NCBI RefSeq assembly: GCF_022048975.1 | Contig: NZ_JAKMHX010000017.1 | Location: forward strand, 88,001 to 152,000 | Direction of reading: 5' to 3' | Origin: Sporosarcina cyprini | GTDB taxonomy: Bacteria; Bacillota; Bacilli; Bacillales_A; Planococcaceae | DNA: 64,000 nt | Shown here: one piece after another, positions 32,798-42,999 of the stretch | Layout: each line of letters opens with the position of its first letter | How positions within the stretch are numbered: position 1 is the stretch's first letter | Translations under genes and position numbers: made by a program | Notes under the pieces: model-generated | Seen by the model: the letters and a program-made list of their open reading frames with translations, nothing else | The model's database searches: none | What the model was told of the DNA's origin: nothing

Positions 32798-34156
32798 TTA
32801 TCCTGAAAATGCGGGGGCCTGATGCTGGCTCCAGTCAATATTCAAGAACTTATTATATTCCTTCGCGAATGCCAGACTCACCGTGCCTGTCGGGCCGTTA
32901 CGCTGCTTGGCAATGATGATTTCAATGATATTCTGATTCTCTGTTTCCTTATCATAGTAGTCCTCACGGTAGAGAAAGGCTACGATATCGGCATCTTGCT
33001 CAATACTCCCTGATTCCCGCAAGTCGGACATCATCGGACGTTTATCTTGCCGCTGTTCGACGCCACGGGATAACTGGGAAAGGGCAATGACCGGCACTTT
33101 CAATTCACGCGCGAGCGCTTTAAGAGAACGAGAGATTTCGGAAACTTCCTGTTGCCGGTTTTCTCCAGACCGACCGCTTCCCATGATCAACTGCAAATAA
33201 TCGATCAGGATCATGCCGAGTCCGTGCTCCTGTTGCAGCCGACGGCATTTGGAACGGATTTCATTGATTCTGATACCAGGCGAATCGTCGATGAAAATTC
33301 CCGCATTTGAGAGGCTTCCCATCGCCATCGTCAGCTTCCGCCAATCTTCCGCTTCGAGGTTCCCGGTTCTAAGCACCTGAGCATCGATATTCCCTTCCGC
33401 ACACAGCATACGCATGACGAGCTGATCCGCGCCCATCTCCAAACTGAAGATGGCTACGTTTTCATCTGTCTTCGTCGCTACATTTTGCGCCACATTCAGG
33501 GAGAAGGCCGTCTTACCGACAGATGGACGGGCCGCTACGATGATCAGATCGTTACGCTGGAATCCAGCAGTAATCTTGTCCAAATCCCGGAAGCCCGTTG
33601 GTATCCCAGTTACTTCGCCACGTCTTGTATGAAGCAATTCGATATTGTCATACGTATCGACGAGAACGTCTTTAATATGTTTGAAGTCTCCTGAGTTTTT
33701 CCGGTTGGAGACCTCCATCATTTTCTTTTCGGCTTCCGCCAATACTGTTTCCACTTCGTCTTCCCTTGTGAAACCATCTTCCACAATCGTAGTGGCCACC
33801 TGGATCAAGCGGCGGAGAAGTGCTTTCTCCTCCACAATCTTGGCGTAGTATTCAATGTTCGCTGCGGTCGGAACTGCATTGGCAATCTCAGTTAAATAAG
33901 AAATACCGCCGACATCTTCCAATTCCTTTTTGGCAGACAGTTCCTCGGTCACTGTAACTACGTCGATCGCTTGTCCCCGATCACTTAACGTGATCATTGT
34001 ATTAAAAATCTTTTGGTGTGCCGTCCGATAGAAATCATCGGGCAGCAAGATTTCAGACGCTGTGATCAGCGCCTGCGGATCAAGGAAGATCGCACCAATG
34101 ACTGACTGTTCCGCTTCATTGTTATGGGGAGGTACCCGTTCGATCATCCGGTCCAT
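32798..34156 (-). CDS. dnaB: Replicative DNA helicase DnaB (dnaC in B. subtilis)
   Basis: This 452-residue hexameric 5'-3' helicase unwinds DNA at the replication fork. The N-terminal helical domain (VPPHNNEAEQSVIGAIFLDP) and the RecA-like C-terminal domain with Walker A (ARPSVGKTAF), Walker B (LGMILIDYLQLI) and the arginine-finger region (SDLRESGSIEQDAD) are all intact. It is last in the yybS-gdpP-rplI-dnaB operon, 19 bp after rplI. ATG 34156 follows GGAAGGG. Confidence 0.98.
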   Translation of the reverse strand: MDRMIERVPPHNNEAEQSVIGAIFLDPQALITASEILLPDDFYRTAHQKIFNTMITLSDRGQAIDVVTVTEELSAKKELEDVGGISYLTEIANAVPTAANIEYYAKIVEEKALLRRLIQVATTIVEDGFTREDEVETVLAEAEKKMMEVSNRKNSGDFKHIKDVLVDTYDNIELLHTRRGEVTGIPTGFRDLDKITAGFQRNDLIIVAARPSVGKTAFSLNVAQNVATKTDENVAIFSLEMGADQLVMRMLCAEGNIDAQVLRTGNLEAEDWRKLTMAMGSLSNAGIFIDDSPGIRINEIRSKCRRLQQEHGLGMILIDYLQLIMGSGRSGENRQQEVSEISRSLKALARELKVPVIALSQLSRGVEQRQDKRPMMSDLRESGSIEQDADIVAFLYREDYYDKETENQNIIEIIIAKQRNGPTGTVSLAFAKEYNKFLNIDWSQHQAPAFSG

Positions 34157-34175
34157 TCTGATTAGGTCCCTTCCA

Positions 34176-34622
34176 TCATTCTTCCGTTACATGCACTTTA
34201 AGCGTAGCTGTAACTTCAGGATGTAATTTGATCGGCACATTCGTATAACCAAGGGAACGGATGGCATCCGGCAATTCCATTTTGCGCCGGTCCACCTTCA
34301 GCTTCTTAGTTTTCTCAAGTGCATCTGCAATTTGCTTCGTCGTGATGGAACCGAACAAGCGGCCGCCTTCACCCGATTTTGCTTTCATTTCAACTGTAAT
34401 TTCATCGATTTTCGCTTTTAAATCTTTTGCTGCTTGGAGTTCCGCCTCAGCATCTTTCTCAGCGCGTTTCTTCTGGCCTTGCAATTGGCTCATATTCGCT
34501 GCCGTCGCTTCGACGGCCAGCTTGTTTTTGAGTAGGAAGTTCTGCGCATATCCGACAGATACCTCTTTCACTTCGCCTTTTTTCCCTTTTCCTTTAACGT
34601 CTTGCAAAAAGATTACTTTCAT
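34176..34622 (-). CDS. rplI: 50S ribosomal protein bL9
   Basis: This 148-residue ribosomal protein binds 23S rRNA near the L1 stalk. It shows the N-terminal [21 protein letters not shown] with the family [13 protein letters not shown] motif, the long connecting helix and the C-terminal globular domain. Its ATG overlaps the gdpP stop by four bases, so translation is coupled. Confidence 0.98.
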   Translation of the reverse strand: MKVIFLQDVKGKGKKGEVKEVSVGYAQNFLLKNKLAVEATAANMSQLQGQKKRAEKDAEAELQAAKDLKAKIDEITVEMKAKSGEGGRLFGSITTKQIADALEKTKKLKVDRRKMELPDAIRSLGYTNVPIKLHPEVTATLKVHVTEE

Positions 34623-36595
34623 TCTGAATTTCCCCTTTCTACTTTATTGGATATAGCGGTCTTTAATAATTCTTCCGCTTCCTCTACCGTATCTACAGTC
34701 ATTTGGCAGGCGGCATTCGTTAAATGTCCGCCCCCTCCGAGCTCTTCCATGATGAGCTGAACATTCAGTTCACCAAGCGAGCGAGCACTGATGCCGATCT
34801 TCCCATCTGGACGCGGTGCGATGACAAAGGATGCGATCACATCTTGCATCGTCAACAAAATATCGGCGGTCTGCGCAATCAATACGGAGTTGTATGTCAC
34901 ATCATTCCGTCCTTTGGCAATGGCAATTCCACTCTTTGATAATTCAACCGTCTCAATCAGTTTAGAACGCTCAATATAAGTGGAAATGTCCTCTTTCAAT
35001 AACCGCTGGACGAGCACAGTATCGGCTCCATTCGTACGCAAATAAGATGCCGCCTCGAACGTCCGGGATCCCGTCCGCAATGTGAAGCTCTTCGTGTCGA
35101 CGACAATACCTGCAAGCAGCGCCGTCGCTTCGAGCATCGTCAACTTCTCGTTCTTCGGCTGATATTCAACCAGCTCTGTAACAAGCTCAGCAGTGGAAGA
35201 CGCATACGGCTCCATGTAAACGAGCATTGTGTTGTTGATGAATTCCTCGCCGCGCCTATGATGATCGATGACAACGAGCTTTTCTGCCCGTTCGACGAGC
35301 CGCTCGTCGATGACCATGCTCGGCTTATGCGTATCGACAACAACGACAAGCGATTTATCGGTCAGCATCGATAAGGCTGCATCCGGTTCGATGAAATGAG
35401 TATGCAGCTCTTCATCCGACTCAATTTCCATCATCAATCGAGTGACACTGCCATCCAGCTCATCCGGATTGTAGACGACATACCCTTCGATATTGTTCAT
35501 CCGTGCCATCTTCCGCACCCCAATGGATGCGCCAATCGCGTCCATGTCAGGCATTTTATGGCCCATGACAAACACTTTGTCGCTTCCTTGTATCAAGTCG
35601 CGCAATGCATGGGAAATAACCCGGGCCCGGACACGCGTCCGTTTTTCCACTGGATTCGTCTTCCCGCCGTAAAACTTCAACTTGCCATCCGCACGTTTGA
35701 TGGCCACTTGATCGCCGCCGCGTCCGAGAACGAGGTCTAAGCTCGACTGGGCCAGCTCGCCAAGTTCTGTCAACGAGCCTGATCCTGTGCCGACTCCGAT
35801 ACTTAATGTCATGCCGGTGCTTTGTTTTGCAGTCTTCTCGCGAATATCATCCAAAATGGAGAATTTGGCTTTTTCCAGCTTAGCGAGTGAAGCTTCATTG
35901 AAAACGGCCAAGAAACGATCCGATGCAATTCGTTTGACGAAGATGCCATTTTCATTTGCCCAACTGTTGACGAGCGAAGTGACAAGTGAGTTCACTTGGC
36001 TTCTCGTCTGGTCATCCATCGTCTGGGCGAGTTCGTCATAGTTATCGACGAGCAGGATGCCCAGTACAGTACGGTCTGCATAATAAAGCGACTCCATCTC
36101 GACCTTCTCGGTCACATCGAAGAGATAAATGAGTTTTTCTTCCGCCTTATAAATGACGTTGTACGAAGCATCATCCAGGTGAATAGTCACATGATCGGGC
36201 GATTCATTTTTAATAATCGGATGAAAATCATCGGAAAGATCGTAAATATCCTCTCCGACCAGTGTCTCTTTGTGGAAAACTTTCATCGCATAGGGATTCG
36301 CCCATTCGATGGCATGTTTGTCATTCAACAGCATAATACCGATCGGGAGCTCAAGCAGCGCTTCTTCCCCAACCTTTTTCATTCTGTAGGACAAGGACTC
36401 GATATGCTTTTCAGTTTCTATATAAGTTTGGTCCTCAATTTTCCATGCGCTCGCGATGGCAGCTACATAGAGCACGGTAAAGAACAGCCCGAACCAAAAG
36501 TTGTATAGGAACAGCAGTATGGCCGCCATGACTCCCAGAAGAGATAAGGCTGTCAATGGATAGCGGATTGCCCTTTTCCTAAAAAATGAAGTCAT
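34619..36595 (-). CDS. gdpP: Cyclic-di-AMP phosphodiesterase GdpP
   Basis: This 658-residue membrane enzyme hydrolyses c-di-AMP to pApA. Domains in order: two membrane helices (residues 13-52), a PAS domain (about 85-150, haem- or ligand-binding in homologues), a degenerate GGDEF (about 170-300) and DHH/DHHA1 (about 335-650) with catalytic DMDAIG and DHHRRG. Length matches B. subtilis GdpP (659). It sets c-di-AMP levels and thereby potassium, osmotic and beta-lactam responses. It lies between yybS and rplI, overlapping the latter. Confidence 0.97.
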   Translation of the reverse strand: MTSFFRKRAIRYPLTALSLLGVMAAILLFLYNFWFGLFFTVLYVAAIASAWKIEDQTYIETEKHIESLSYRMKKVGEEALLELPIGIMLLNDKHAIEWANPYAMKVFHKETLVGEDIYDLSDDFHPIIKNESPDHVTIHLDDASYNVIYKAEEKLIYLFDVTEKVEMESLYYADRTVLGILLVDNYDELAQTMDDQTRSQVNSLVTSLVNSWANENGIFVKRIASDRFLAVFNEASLAKLEKAKFSILDDIREKTAKQSTGMTLSIGVGTGSGSLTELGELAQSSLDLVLGRGGDQVAIKRADGKLKFYGGKTNPVEKRTRVRARVISHALRDLIQGSDKVFVMGHKMPDMDAIGASIGVRKMARMNNIEGYVVYNPDELDGSVTRLMMEIESDEELHTHFIEPDAALSMLTDKSLVVVVDTHKPSMVIDERLVERAEKLVVIDHHRRGEEFINNTMLVYMEPYASSTAELVTELVEYQPKNEKLTMLEATALLAGIVVDTKSFTLRTGSRTFEAASYLRTNGADTVLVQRLLKEDISTYIERSKLIETVELSKSGIAIAKGRNDVTYNSVLIAQTADILLTMQDVIASFVIAPRPDGKIGISARSLGELNVQLIMEELGGGGHLTNAACQMTVDTVEEAEELLKTAISNKVERGNSE

Positions 36596-36607
36596 TGTTT
36601 CATCCCC

Positions 36608-37543
36608 TTACCTCGTCTGGTCTTTGTCAATCCATAATCGTACATTGGCCGCCACGTCAAATAAACCAAGCAGAATTGTAATAGGGCTCAAGACGATACC
36701 CGCGAACATCATGAGTGCCGTCACTATTCCAGTTGTCTTTAGTCTATGCATGAAATAATGAATGAGCGATAACCCTTGCAAAAGAAAGAGGAACCTCAAT
36801 AAGAGCATGGCATTGACGAATAGTATATACATACCCGAACTTTCATCTATCTTGCCCAGTAGGGAATATAAAAGCAGCAACCCATAAATGAATACAGTGA
36901 TGACAGGCAGCCGCAAGTTACGGAGCGGTGGAAATTGCGGGACATTCACTCCTATCCGTCTCATCAGCATAAAGTTAAACGTAATGAGTAAAAAGGAGAA
37001 CATGAAAACTCCACCAATGAACATCATCGGAATGGTCACCCGGTAAAAAGCAAAAAACTCGTAAACCATCTCCTTGTATTCACGGGACATGTTGCCCGTC
37101 TGAGGGCCAAGTTCAAGAAGCAGTTTCTGCCAGCTTGCCATAATGGCCAATACACGATCGACCAGATTGATTTGAAATAAAAAAACTCCTGCCACGTAGG
37201 CCAGCATGCCGAGTATGAGCAGTGTCAATGATGTCGCCATAAATGTATAGAGCTTTGTTTTGCCCAAACTAATCATCTCACCGATCAAAAGCCCGATAAT
37301 CAGGTAAAGCAAAGCGAACGGCAATGTGACAAGCCCAGCAATAAGCAAAGATATGAGAATACCTGCCACAGCCAGCATAATCGAAGCTGTCCGATCCGTT
37401 CGTGTCCTATAAAGAATAATCGGCAGCGGAATGAAAAAAGTTGTCACGACTCCTGCTACTGTATATGTTGAAACGGCAAGCAATATGGCAAAGAGGGCGA
37501 GCATCATCGCTCCAAACGTTATTTTCCGTGCACTATCTTGCAT
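36608..37543 (-). CDS. DUF2232 membrane protein (YybS)
   Basis: This 311-residue protein has about eight membrane helices and matches YybS of B. subtilis (DUF2232), which has no firmly known role; the fold resembles ECF-transporter S-components. GGAGGAA precedes ATG 37543. It is first in the operon with gdpP, rplI and dnaB, 12 bp upstream of gdpP. The conserved synteny suggests a link with c-di-AMP or envelope physiology, but that is inference. Confidence 0.9.
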   Translation of the reverse strand: MQDSARKITFGAMMLALFAILLAVSTYTVAGVVTTFFIPLPIILYRTRTDRTASIMLAVAGILISLLIAGLVTLPFALLYLIIGLLIGEMISLGKTKLYTFMATSLTLLILGMLAYVAGVFLFQINLVDRVLAIMASWQKLLLELGPQTGNMSREYKEMVYEFFAFYRVTIPMMFIGGVFMFSFLLITFNFMLMRRIGVNVPQFPPLRNLRLPVITVFIYGLLLLYSLLGKIDESSGMYILFVNAMLLLRFLFLLQGLSLIHYFMHRLKTTGIVTALMMFAGIVLSPITILLGLFDVAANVRLWIDKDQTR

Positions 37544-37786
37544 GTTCCATTCCTCCGGAGCAATAATAGAACTCTTCCTGCTGAAAGAAATCCATTCAAT
37601 TCGCTATGATTGGCCCATCTCCCAAGAGGGGCAGGATGACCCATCCTTCTAATTGTATCATGAGTGCATCTGTTTCTCCAAAGGGAGGGAACGGCAAAAG
37701 ATACACCCGGGACCTGGAAAAATTACCAACCCGTCCAGTTGGCAGGAGATGACTTTCCAGCTCTATACTTGACTCTCTTAGAGAGT

Positions 37787-37836
37787 AAAAAAAAACCGCC
37801 TTCGCACCAGTTAGACCGGTTTCACAAGGCGGTTCA
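37787..37836 (-). terminator. Terminator of the rpsF-ssb-rpsR operon
   Basis: AACCGCCTT-rich arms pair (37794-37802 with 37826-37834) around an inner ACCGGT/ACTGGT stem; on the minus strand a run of nine T follows. The rest of the 306-bp gap up to yybS contains a TACAAT-like box near 37654 and no gene. Confidence 0.85.
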
Positions 37837-37849
37837 TGTAAAATTGTAA

Positions 37850-38086
37850 TTATCTTTCTTCCGCTACGAATGGAAGAAGTGCCATAATACGAGCACGTTT
37901 AATAGCAGTTGTCAACTTACGTTGATACTTCGCGCTTGTGCCAGTTACACGGCGAGGCAAGATTTTTCCACGTTCAGAAACGAATTTCTTTAGTAGATCT
38001 GTATCTTTGTAATCGATATGTGTAATGTTGTTTGATGTAAAATAGCAGACTTTACGTCTTCTTTTACCTCCACGGCGTGGTGCCAT
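37850..38086 (-). CDS. rpsR: 30S ribosomal protein bS18
   Basis: This 78-residue protein binds 16S rRNA with S6 on the platform. The sequence [19 protein letters not shown], then [32 protein letters not shown], is diagnostic. The single Cys seen here is the remnant of the zinc-binding set of C+ forms. ATG 38086 has GAGGAGG upstream. It is last in the rpsF-ssb-rpsR operon. Confidence 0.98.
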   Translation of the reverse strand: MAPRRGGKRRRKVCYFTSNNITHIDYKDTDLLKKFVSERGKILPRRVTGTSAKYQRKLTTAIKRARIMALLPFVAEER

Positions 38087-38124
38087 ATCGCTTTCCCTCC
38101 TCACTTTTACGTACGTTCATCCAA

Positions 38125-38631
38125 TTAGAATGGCAAGTCGTCGTCCGATACTTCAATCGGGCCGCCGCCTGTCGAGAATGGATCATCATTAGTACGCGTA
38201 TAGTTTTGTTGATTGGATTGTTGATACTGTTGGTTCGGCTGCTGATTCTGATAATATGGCTGATCGTTCTGAGGTGCGCCATAGGCAGCTCCAGACCGGT
38301 CTGCACTTGCACTTCGCGGTTCCAGGAATTGAACGCTGTCCGCCACGACTTCCGTCATGAAGACCCGCTTTCCGTCTTGTCCATCGAAACTGCTCGTCTG
38401 GATACGGCCTTCGACGCCGGCAAGACTTCCTTTGCGCAAAAAGTTAGCAGTGTTTTCAGCCTGCTTTCTCCAAGTGACACAATTGATGAAATCAGCTTCC
38501 CGTTCTCCAGATTGGTTCGAGAATGCCCGATTCACCGCAAGTGTAAAGCGTGTGACCGCAATACCACTCTGTGTGTACTTGAGTTCAGGATCTTTTGTCA
38601 ATCGGCCAACTAAAACGACTCGGTTAATCAT
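38125..38631 (-). CDS. ssb: Single-stranded DNA-binding protein
   Basis: This 168-residue protein has the OB-fold DNA-binding domain (residues 1-106, starting [17 protein letters not shown]), a low-complexity Gln/Asn-rich linker ([20 protein letters not shown]) and the acidic C-terminal tip SDDDLPF that recruits replication and repair partners. It lies between rpsF and rpsR as in most Firmicutes. GGGAGG precedes ATG 38631. Confidence 0.98.
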   Translation of the reverse strand: MINRVVLVGRLTKDPELKYTQSGIAVTRFTLAVNRAFSNQSGEREADFINCVTWRKQAENTANFLRKGSLAGVEGRIQTSSFDGQDGKRVFMTEVVADSVQFLEPRSASADRSGAAYGAPQNDQPYYQNQQPNQQYQQSNQQNYTRTNDDPFSTGGGPIEVSDDDLPF

Positions 38632-38697
38632 CAGATTGCAACCTCCCTCATCATGTTTCGAACTTTACCCAGTCACGGTTATGTCAATCTATATGGA

Positions 38698-38985
38698 TCA
38701 GTTGTCAAGACGAACAGCCATATGACGAATGATATTTTCGTTAATGTTCGCTAGACGATTAAATTCATCGATCGCTTCAGTTTTTGCATTCGCAGTAACG
38801 AGTTGGTAATAACCTTCGCGCAAGTCGTCGATTTCGTAAGCAAGACGGCGCTTGCCCCACTCTTTCGACTCGATGATTTCCGCACCGTTGGAAGTAAGGA
38901 TTTCGTTAAAACGTTCGATCAACGCTTTTTTCGCTTCATCTTCCACTGTTGGACGGATGATGTACATGATTTCGTACTTTCTCAT
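38698..38985 (-). CDS. rpsF: 30S ribosomal protein bS6
   Basis: This 95-residue protein ([26 protein letters not shown], with [20 protein letters not shown] in the middle) partners with S18 on the 30S platform. AAGGAGG precedes ATG 38985. It is first in the rpsF-ssb-rpsR operon, and its leader contains a hairpin that pairs with the ribosome site. Confidence 0.98.
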   Translation of the reverse strand: MRKYEIMYIIRPTVEDEAKKALIERFNEILTSNGAEIIESKEWGKRRLAYEIDDLREGYYQLVTANAKTEAIDEFNRLANINENIIRHMAVRLDN

Positions 38986-38995
38986 CTTCAGTCAC

Positions 38996-39038
38996 CTCCT
39001 TATGGACTTTGGCCCGTTGATTTACAAAGGGCAAGGAG
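38996..39038 (-). promoter_or_regulatory. rpsF leader hairpin (candidate S6:S18 autoregulatory site)
   Basis: In the minus-strand RNA CUCCUU pairs with AAGGAG of the rpsF ribosome site, and the adjoining GCCC pairs with GGGC. A 13-base loop and a 10-base bulge remain unpaired. S6:S18 leaders are known in this position in Firmicutes; the match here is by structure, not by full consensus. Confidence 0.55.
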
Positions 39039-39137
39039 TAAGTAAATTTAATTTTATTACTCACATCGTCATATTTTAGCATGCCTACAGCTTTTTATCA
39101 ACTATTATTTGATATACTCTACGTAAGGAGTGATGTT

Positions 39138-39725
39138 ATGAATGAGTTGCCTGCGCCTGATCATGTAATTGATATCGATCTTCCAAAAGTGACGAAGAGC
39201 GGCATTCTTTGGACCATTGGCAGTTTCATCCTGTTTATCGCCATTCTCGTTGTAGTAAAAGGGGGATTCTCGTTTACCTTCTCTTTATGGGGCCTTCTAT
39301 TGTTTATCATCGGCTATGTGGCTTTGATCGTCCTGCACGAAGCATTTCATCTGCTTGGCTTCCGAATTTTTGGCGGTGTGCCTTGGAAGCGGATGGTCGT
39401 CGGCGTAAACTTGAAGCTGGGCATCGCCTATGCAACGACTGACAAGCCAATGACCAATAGCGCCATCAGGAAAGCTTTGCTGCTTCCTTTTTGGACGACA
39501 GGCATTGTCCCTGGATTAATCGGATTATATATAGAGAGCGGCATTCTTGTGGGTCTGGCTGCTTTTCTGATTGGAGGCGCTGCAGGAGACTTTGCTATGT
39601 ATAAGGAGCTGCGCAAATTGCCAGATGACTGGCTGGTAAAGGATGATCCCGAACGTCCCAAGCTCTATTTGTATCAACCCGGCCGCATCAGCGATATGAT
39701 CGGGGAATCTCCCGAATCCATCTAA
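39138..39725 (+). CDS. DUF3267 membrane protein with HExxH motif
   Basis: This 195-residue protein has about four membrane helices and a zinc-protease-like HEAFH motif at the end of the second helix (VLHEAFHLLGF), the hallmark of the DUF3267 family. Such proteins are suspected intramembrane metalloproteases without known substrate. A second candidate metal ligand (D in GGAAGDFAMYKE) is present. AAGGAG lies seven bases before ATG 39138. It is divergent from rpsF and ends in a terminator shared with a small convergent gene. Confidence 0.85.
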   Translation: MNELPAPDHVIDIDLPKVTKSGILWTIGSFILFIAILVVVKGGFSFTFSLWGLLLFIIGYVALIVLHEAFHLLGFRIFGGVPWKRMVVGVNLKLGIAYATTDKPMTNSAIRKALLLPFWTTGIVPGLIGLYIESGILVGLAAFLIGGAAGDFAMYKELRKLPDDWLVKDDPERPKLYLYQPGRISDMIGESPESI

Positions 39726-39732
39726 ACACAAA

Positions 39733-39770
39733 AAACGGACAGGAGACGAATACGTTTTCCTGTCCGGTTT
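39733..39770. terminator. Terminator downstream of DUF3267 gene
   Basis: CGGACAGGA (39736-39744) and TCCTGTCCG (39758-39766) pair perfectly, with A-rich and T-rich flanks allowing function in both directions. Confidence 0.8.
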
Positions 39771-39771
39771 A

Positions 39772-39972
39772 TTATTTTTCTATTGTTCTGCACTCTCTTG
39801 ATGCTGCTTGAATTGGCTTAAACGAAAATGCCAATACGAAAATGAAAAAGATCAAACTGAACCCTTGAAACCACCAGATGGGAGTCGCTGTTCCCCAGTT
39901 CACGATCACTTGCCGCAGCAAGGCAATACATAAAACAAATAGTGGGATCCGTACAGAATACCTTCTGAACAT
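39772..39972 (-). CDS. Small membrane protein, 66 aa
   Basis: This short frame encodes two likely membrane helices (IPLFVLCIALLRQVIVNW and WFQGFSLIFFIFVLAFSF) with basic flanks. An AAGGG site lies about ten bases before ATG 39972, a rather long spacing. It fits between ychF and the DUF3267 terminator without conflict. I know no family for it, and its reality is moderately likely. Confidence 0.5.
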   Translation of the reverse strand: MFRRYSVRIPLFVLCIALLRQVIVNWGTATPIWWFQGFSLIFFIFVLAFSFKPIQAASRECRTIEK

Positions 39973-40023
39973 TTCGCATCAACCCTTTTTCTTCTCATTA
40001 TGAAACCAACTGCCTTCTATACG

Positions 40024-41124
40024 TTACACATTAAAGCGGAACAGCATAACATCGCCATCTTGAACGACGTACTCTTTACCTTCGAGGCGTACTTTGCCGG
40101 CCTCTTTGGCAGCCGCCATTGATCCTGCTTCCACGAGTGCATCGTATGATACCGTTTCAGCACGGATGAAGCCACGTTCAAAATCGGTATGGATGATACC
40201 GGCACATTGAGGCGCCTTCATCCCTTTCCGGAATGTCCAGGCGCGCACTTCTTGAACGCCTGCCGTAAAGTAAGTTGCAAGGCCAAGCAGGCTATAAGCC
40301 GCTTTAATCAATTGATCAAGACCCGATTCCTTAATGCTGAGCTCTTCGAGGAACATCGCTTTCTCTTCATCGTCTAGCTCTGCCATTTCTTCCTCGATCT
40401 TTGCACAGACGACAATCACTTCCGCATTGTCTCCCTTGGCAAAATCACGCACCGCTTTAACATATTCATTGTTATCAGCATCTGCAATTTCATCTTCCGA
40501 GACGTTAGCAACATAAAGCATCGGCTTGATCGTCAGAAGATGCATGCCTTTGATGATTTGAAATTCTTCCGGCGTCAATTCAACCGAACGGGCCGGCTTT
40601 TCATTTTCGAACGCTTCTTTTAATTTCAATAAAACCGGCTCTTCCGCCATTGCTTCTTTATCCTTCTGCTTTGCCATTTTGGAAACACGAGTCAACCGCT
40701 TCTCCACGCTTTCCATATCAGCCAGAATCAACTCAAGATTGATAATCTCGATGTCTGCAATTGGATCGACTTTCCCAGAAACATGGGTAATATTTTCATC
40801 CGCAAAACAACGAACGACCTGACAGATCGCATCCACTTCCCGGATATGCGAAAGGAATTTATTTCCGAGCCCTTCCCCTTTGCTCGCTCCTTCTACAATT
40901 CCAGCGATATCAGTAAATTCGAAAGCAGTTGGAACTGTCTTTTTCGGCAAGACGAGTTCTGTTAATTTTTGTAATCTTTCATCGGGCACTTCTACGATAC
41001 CGACGTTCGGGTCAATTGTACAAAATGGATAGTTGGCTGCTTCTGCTCCTGCCTTTGTTATCGCGTTAAAAAGTGTCGACTTCCCGACGTTCGGTAATCC
41101 GACGATTCCGGCTGTTAATGCCAT
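40024..41124 (-). CDS. ychF: Ribosome-associated ATPase/GTPase YchF
   Basis: This 366-residue OBG-family P-loop protein prefers ATP and associates with ribosomes and stress responses. It has Walker [10 protein letters not shown] near residue 8, the switch region [20 protein letters not shown], a coiled-coil A domain (about 130-190) and the C-terminal TGS domain. The usual NKxD is replaced by the NVSE-type motif (YVANVSEDE) that underlies ATP preference. It corresponds to yyaF in the B. subtilis origin region. Confidence 0.98.
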   Translation of the reverse strand: MALTAGIVGLPNVGKSTLFNAITKAGAEAANYPFCTIDPNVGIVEVPDERLQKLTELVLPKKTVPTAFEFTDIAGIVEGASKGEGLGNKFLSHIREVDAICQVVRCFADENITHVSGKVDPIADIEIINLELILADMESVEKRLTRVSKMAKQKDKEAMAEEPVLLKLKEAFENEKPARSVELTPEEFQIIKGMHLLTIKPMLYVANVSEDEIADADNNEYVKAVRDFAKGDNAEVIVVCAKIEEEMAELDDEEKAMFLEELSIKESGLDQLIKAAYSLLGLATYFTAGVQEVRAWTFRKGMKAPQCAGIIHTDFERGFIRAETVSYDALVEAGSMAAAKEAGKVRLEGKEYVVQDGDVMLFRFNV

Positions 41125-41224
41125 GGTTTTCCACTACCTTTCATATATCTGCACTTCAAGTAATTCTTGTCCAATTCAACTTCTCTATTATAGGAACAGA
41201 ATCAGGTTCTTGTCTATTATCGAT

Positions 41225-41422
41225 TCAAATTTCTGCCTTTCCAATCACTTTCTTCATCTTTTTGGCGAACTCATTGCGCGGAAGCATTACACTATGTCCG
41301 CAGCCTTCGCACTTAATCCGGATATCCGCTCCCATCCGGATAATTCTCCAGGCGTTCTGACCGCATGGATGAGGCTTTTTCATCTCCACGATATCATTCA
41401 TTTCGAACTGCTTGTCCTGCAT
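41225..41422 (-). CDS. DUF951 family protein
   Basis: This 65-residue protein matches DUF951 of Firmicutes: DIVEMKKPHPCGQNAWRIIRMGADIRIKCEGCGHSVMLPR, with a Cys-Gly and a CEGCGH motif that likely bind zinc. ATG 41422 has AAAGGAG twelve bases upstream; the in-frame TTG at 41434 abuts that site and is less plausible. It sits in the conserved order mscS-DUF951-ychF. Function is unknown; a nucleic-acid-binding role is often presumed. Confidence 0.9.
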   Translation of the reverse strand: MQDKQFEMNDIVEMKKPHPCGQNAWRIIRMGADIRIKCEGCGHSVMLPRNEFAKKMKKVIGKAEI

Positions 41423-41445
41423 GCTTATCGCCAACTCCTTTCCTT

Positions 41446-42318
41446 TTATGCTTCATTCAATTTGGTCACCAATGTCGGATAAGGTATTTCAACACCTTGT
41501 TGCTCCAAGTATTGTTTCAAGCCGATACTGATCTTTCGGGTTACTTCATACTGACGCATCGGTTTCGTTTCAGCCAAAATCCGCTCAATAACAGCCGCAT
41601 CCGTAAAATCATGTGCACCAACCAATCTTGGTGCGACAATCAAGTCTTCATCGTTTTTAGCCATCTCAGCCAAGTAATCCGTAATGAGCTTTTCCACTTT
41701 TTCTATCCCGAGCTCAAAAGGAATGGTTACATCTACGATAGCCAAAGAGTTTTTCACGGAGTAGTTCACCACTTGCGCGATGCTCCCATTCGGTAAAATG
41801 GTGAGCTCCCCTGTGAAGCTTTTAATTTTCGTTGTCCTCAACCCGATCTCTTCTACTTCCCCTTCTGCAGTGCCGATCTTCACGTGATCACCAACAGAAA
41901 ACTGATCTTCAAAAATAATAAAGAAGCCAGAGATCACATCTTTCACTAAGCTTTGCGCACCAAAACCGACTGCCAACCCAAGAACCCCTGCTCCAGCCAG
42001 TATCCCTTTTAGGTCGATTGAAAATTCAGCTAAGACTGCGATGATTGCTGAAAAATAAACAACATACGATAATACATTCTCCAGCAGTCTCAATAACGTT
42101 TGTTCGCGCCGTGTATCTTTTCGAAGCGGCCCTTTCAATTTGATACCGAATACACGGCGAATCACCATTTTCCCAATTCTCACTACGATTGCGGCTAAAA
42201 CGATAATGAATAAGATCTTTAATGCGTGACCTCCTACGGCAATCCATAGCTCTTCGTCTAAAATATAGTTTTCTAGTCTTTCTAGCATTGTCAATGTCTG
42301 TCCTACTCCGGCAGCCAT
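41446..42318 (-). CDS. Small-conductance mechanosensitive channel (MscS family)
   Basis: This 290-residue channel protein has an N-terminal helix (residues 27-48), two further helices and the pore-lining segment LAGAGVLGLAVGFGAQSLVKDVISGF near residue 115, followed by the beta domain (DQFSVGDHVKIG, EVEEIGLRTTKIKS) and the alpha-beta C-terminal cage. It releases osmolytes on hypo-osmotic shock. AAAGGAG precedes ATG 42318. It is first in a likely operon with DUF951 and ychF. Confidence 0.95.
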   Translation of the reverse strand: MAAGVGQTLTMLERLENYILDEELWIAVGGHALKILFIIVLAAIVVRIGKMVIRRVFGIKLKGPLRKDTRREQTLLRLLENVLSYVVYFSAIIAVLAEFSIDLKGILAGAGVLGLAVGFGAQSLVKDVISGFFIIFEDQFSVGDHVKIGTAEGEVEEIGLRTTKIKSFTGELTILPNGSIAQVVNYSVKNSLAIVDVTIPFELGIEKVEKLITDYLAEMAKNDEDLIVAPRLVGAHDFTDAAVIERILAETKPMRQYEVTRKISIGLKQYLEQQGVEIPYPTLVTKLNEA

Positions 42319-42441
42319 TCAATCTCTCCTTTCACCGTATAAATTAAGTTCATTTAGCGTATACTGCCTACACCATTAGTAATTATATAAAAAGGTCGGA
42401 GATTTAACGTCTTCCCCCATTTGACCGAAAGGAGATTTCCA

Positions 42442-42999
42442 ATGTCCATCGCCTTATCACCCTCATTTGATTATCGGATTCATTACAAAGAGACAGGCAT
42501 CGTCTGGAAACTGAGCACGTTCTTTTTGGAACATATTCCGTTTGACAAGCAATCTCTCATTTTCTATTGTATTGGAACTGATCGTTCCACCGGAGATGCA
42601 CTTGGACCTTTGACTGGCTCCCATTTATCCGAATCCTTGATTTTTCCCTTCCCTGTTGTCGGGACATTGGAAAACCCATTACATGCCCTGAATTTACAAG
42701 AGCATCTGGATAAGACGAGGGACGAACATTCCTCTCCTTTCATCGTTGCGATCGACGCCTGCCTCGGTAAAAGCGAGTCGATCGGCCATTTATTATTTCA
42801 AGACGGACCTATCTATCCAGGAAAAGCAGTCGGAAAAGAACTGCCTGCAGTCGGTGACTTGTCCATCAAGGGTGTCGTCAATATTTCAGGCTTCATGGAA
42901 CATGCGGTCCTTCAGAGCACCCGTCTTCATCTATCCTTTGAGATGAGCCGCATTATTGCCCGAGCACTTCAGCTTGCCTACGGACGCCACTCAATGTAG
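42442..42999 (+). CDS. yyaC: Spore protease YyaC
   Basis: This 185-residue protein belongs to the YyaC/DUF1256 family of spore formers, related to the germination protease GPR fold. Conserved segments are FYCIGTDRSTGDALGPLTG near residue 38, FIVAIDACLG and GVVNISGFMEHAVLQSTRL. It is expressed in the forespore in B. subtilis; its substrates are not well defined. AAAGGAG precedes ATG 42442. Its presence is the clearest sign that the organism sporulates. Its 3' end overlaps the convergent DUF554 gene by nine bases. Confidence 0.93.
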   Translation: MSIALSPSFDYRIHYKETGIVWKLSTFFLEHIPFDKQSLIFYCIGTDRSTGDALGPLTGSHLSESLIFPFPVVGTLENPLHALNLQEHLDKTRDEHSSPFIVAIDACLGKSESIGHLLFQDGPIYPGKAVGKELPAVGDLSIKGVVNISGFMEHAVLQSTRLHLSFEMSRIIARALQLAYGRHSM

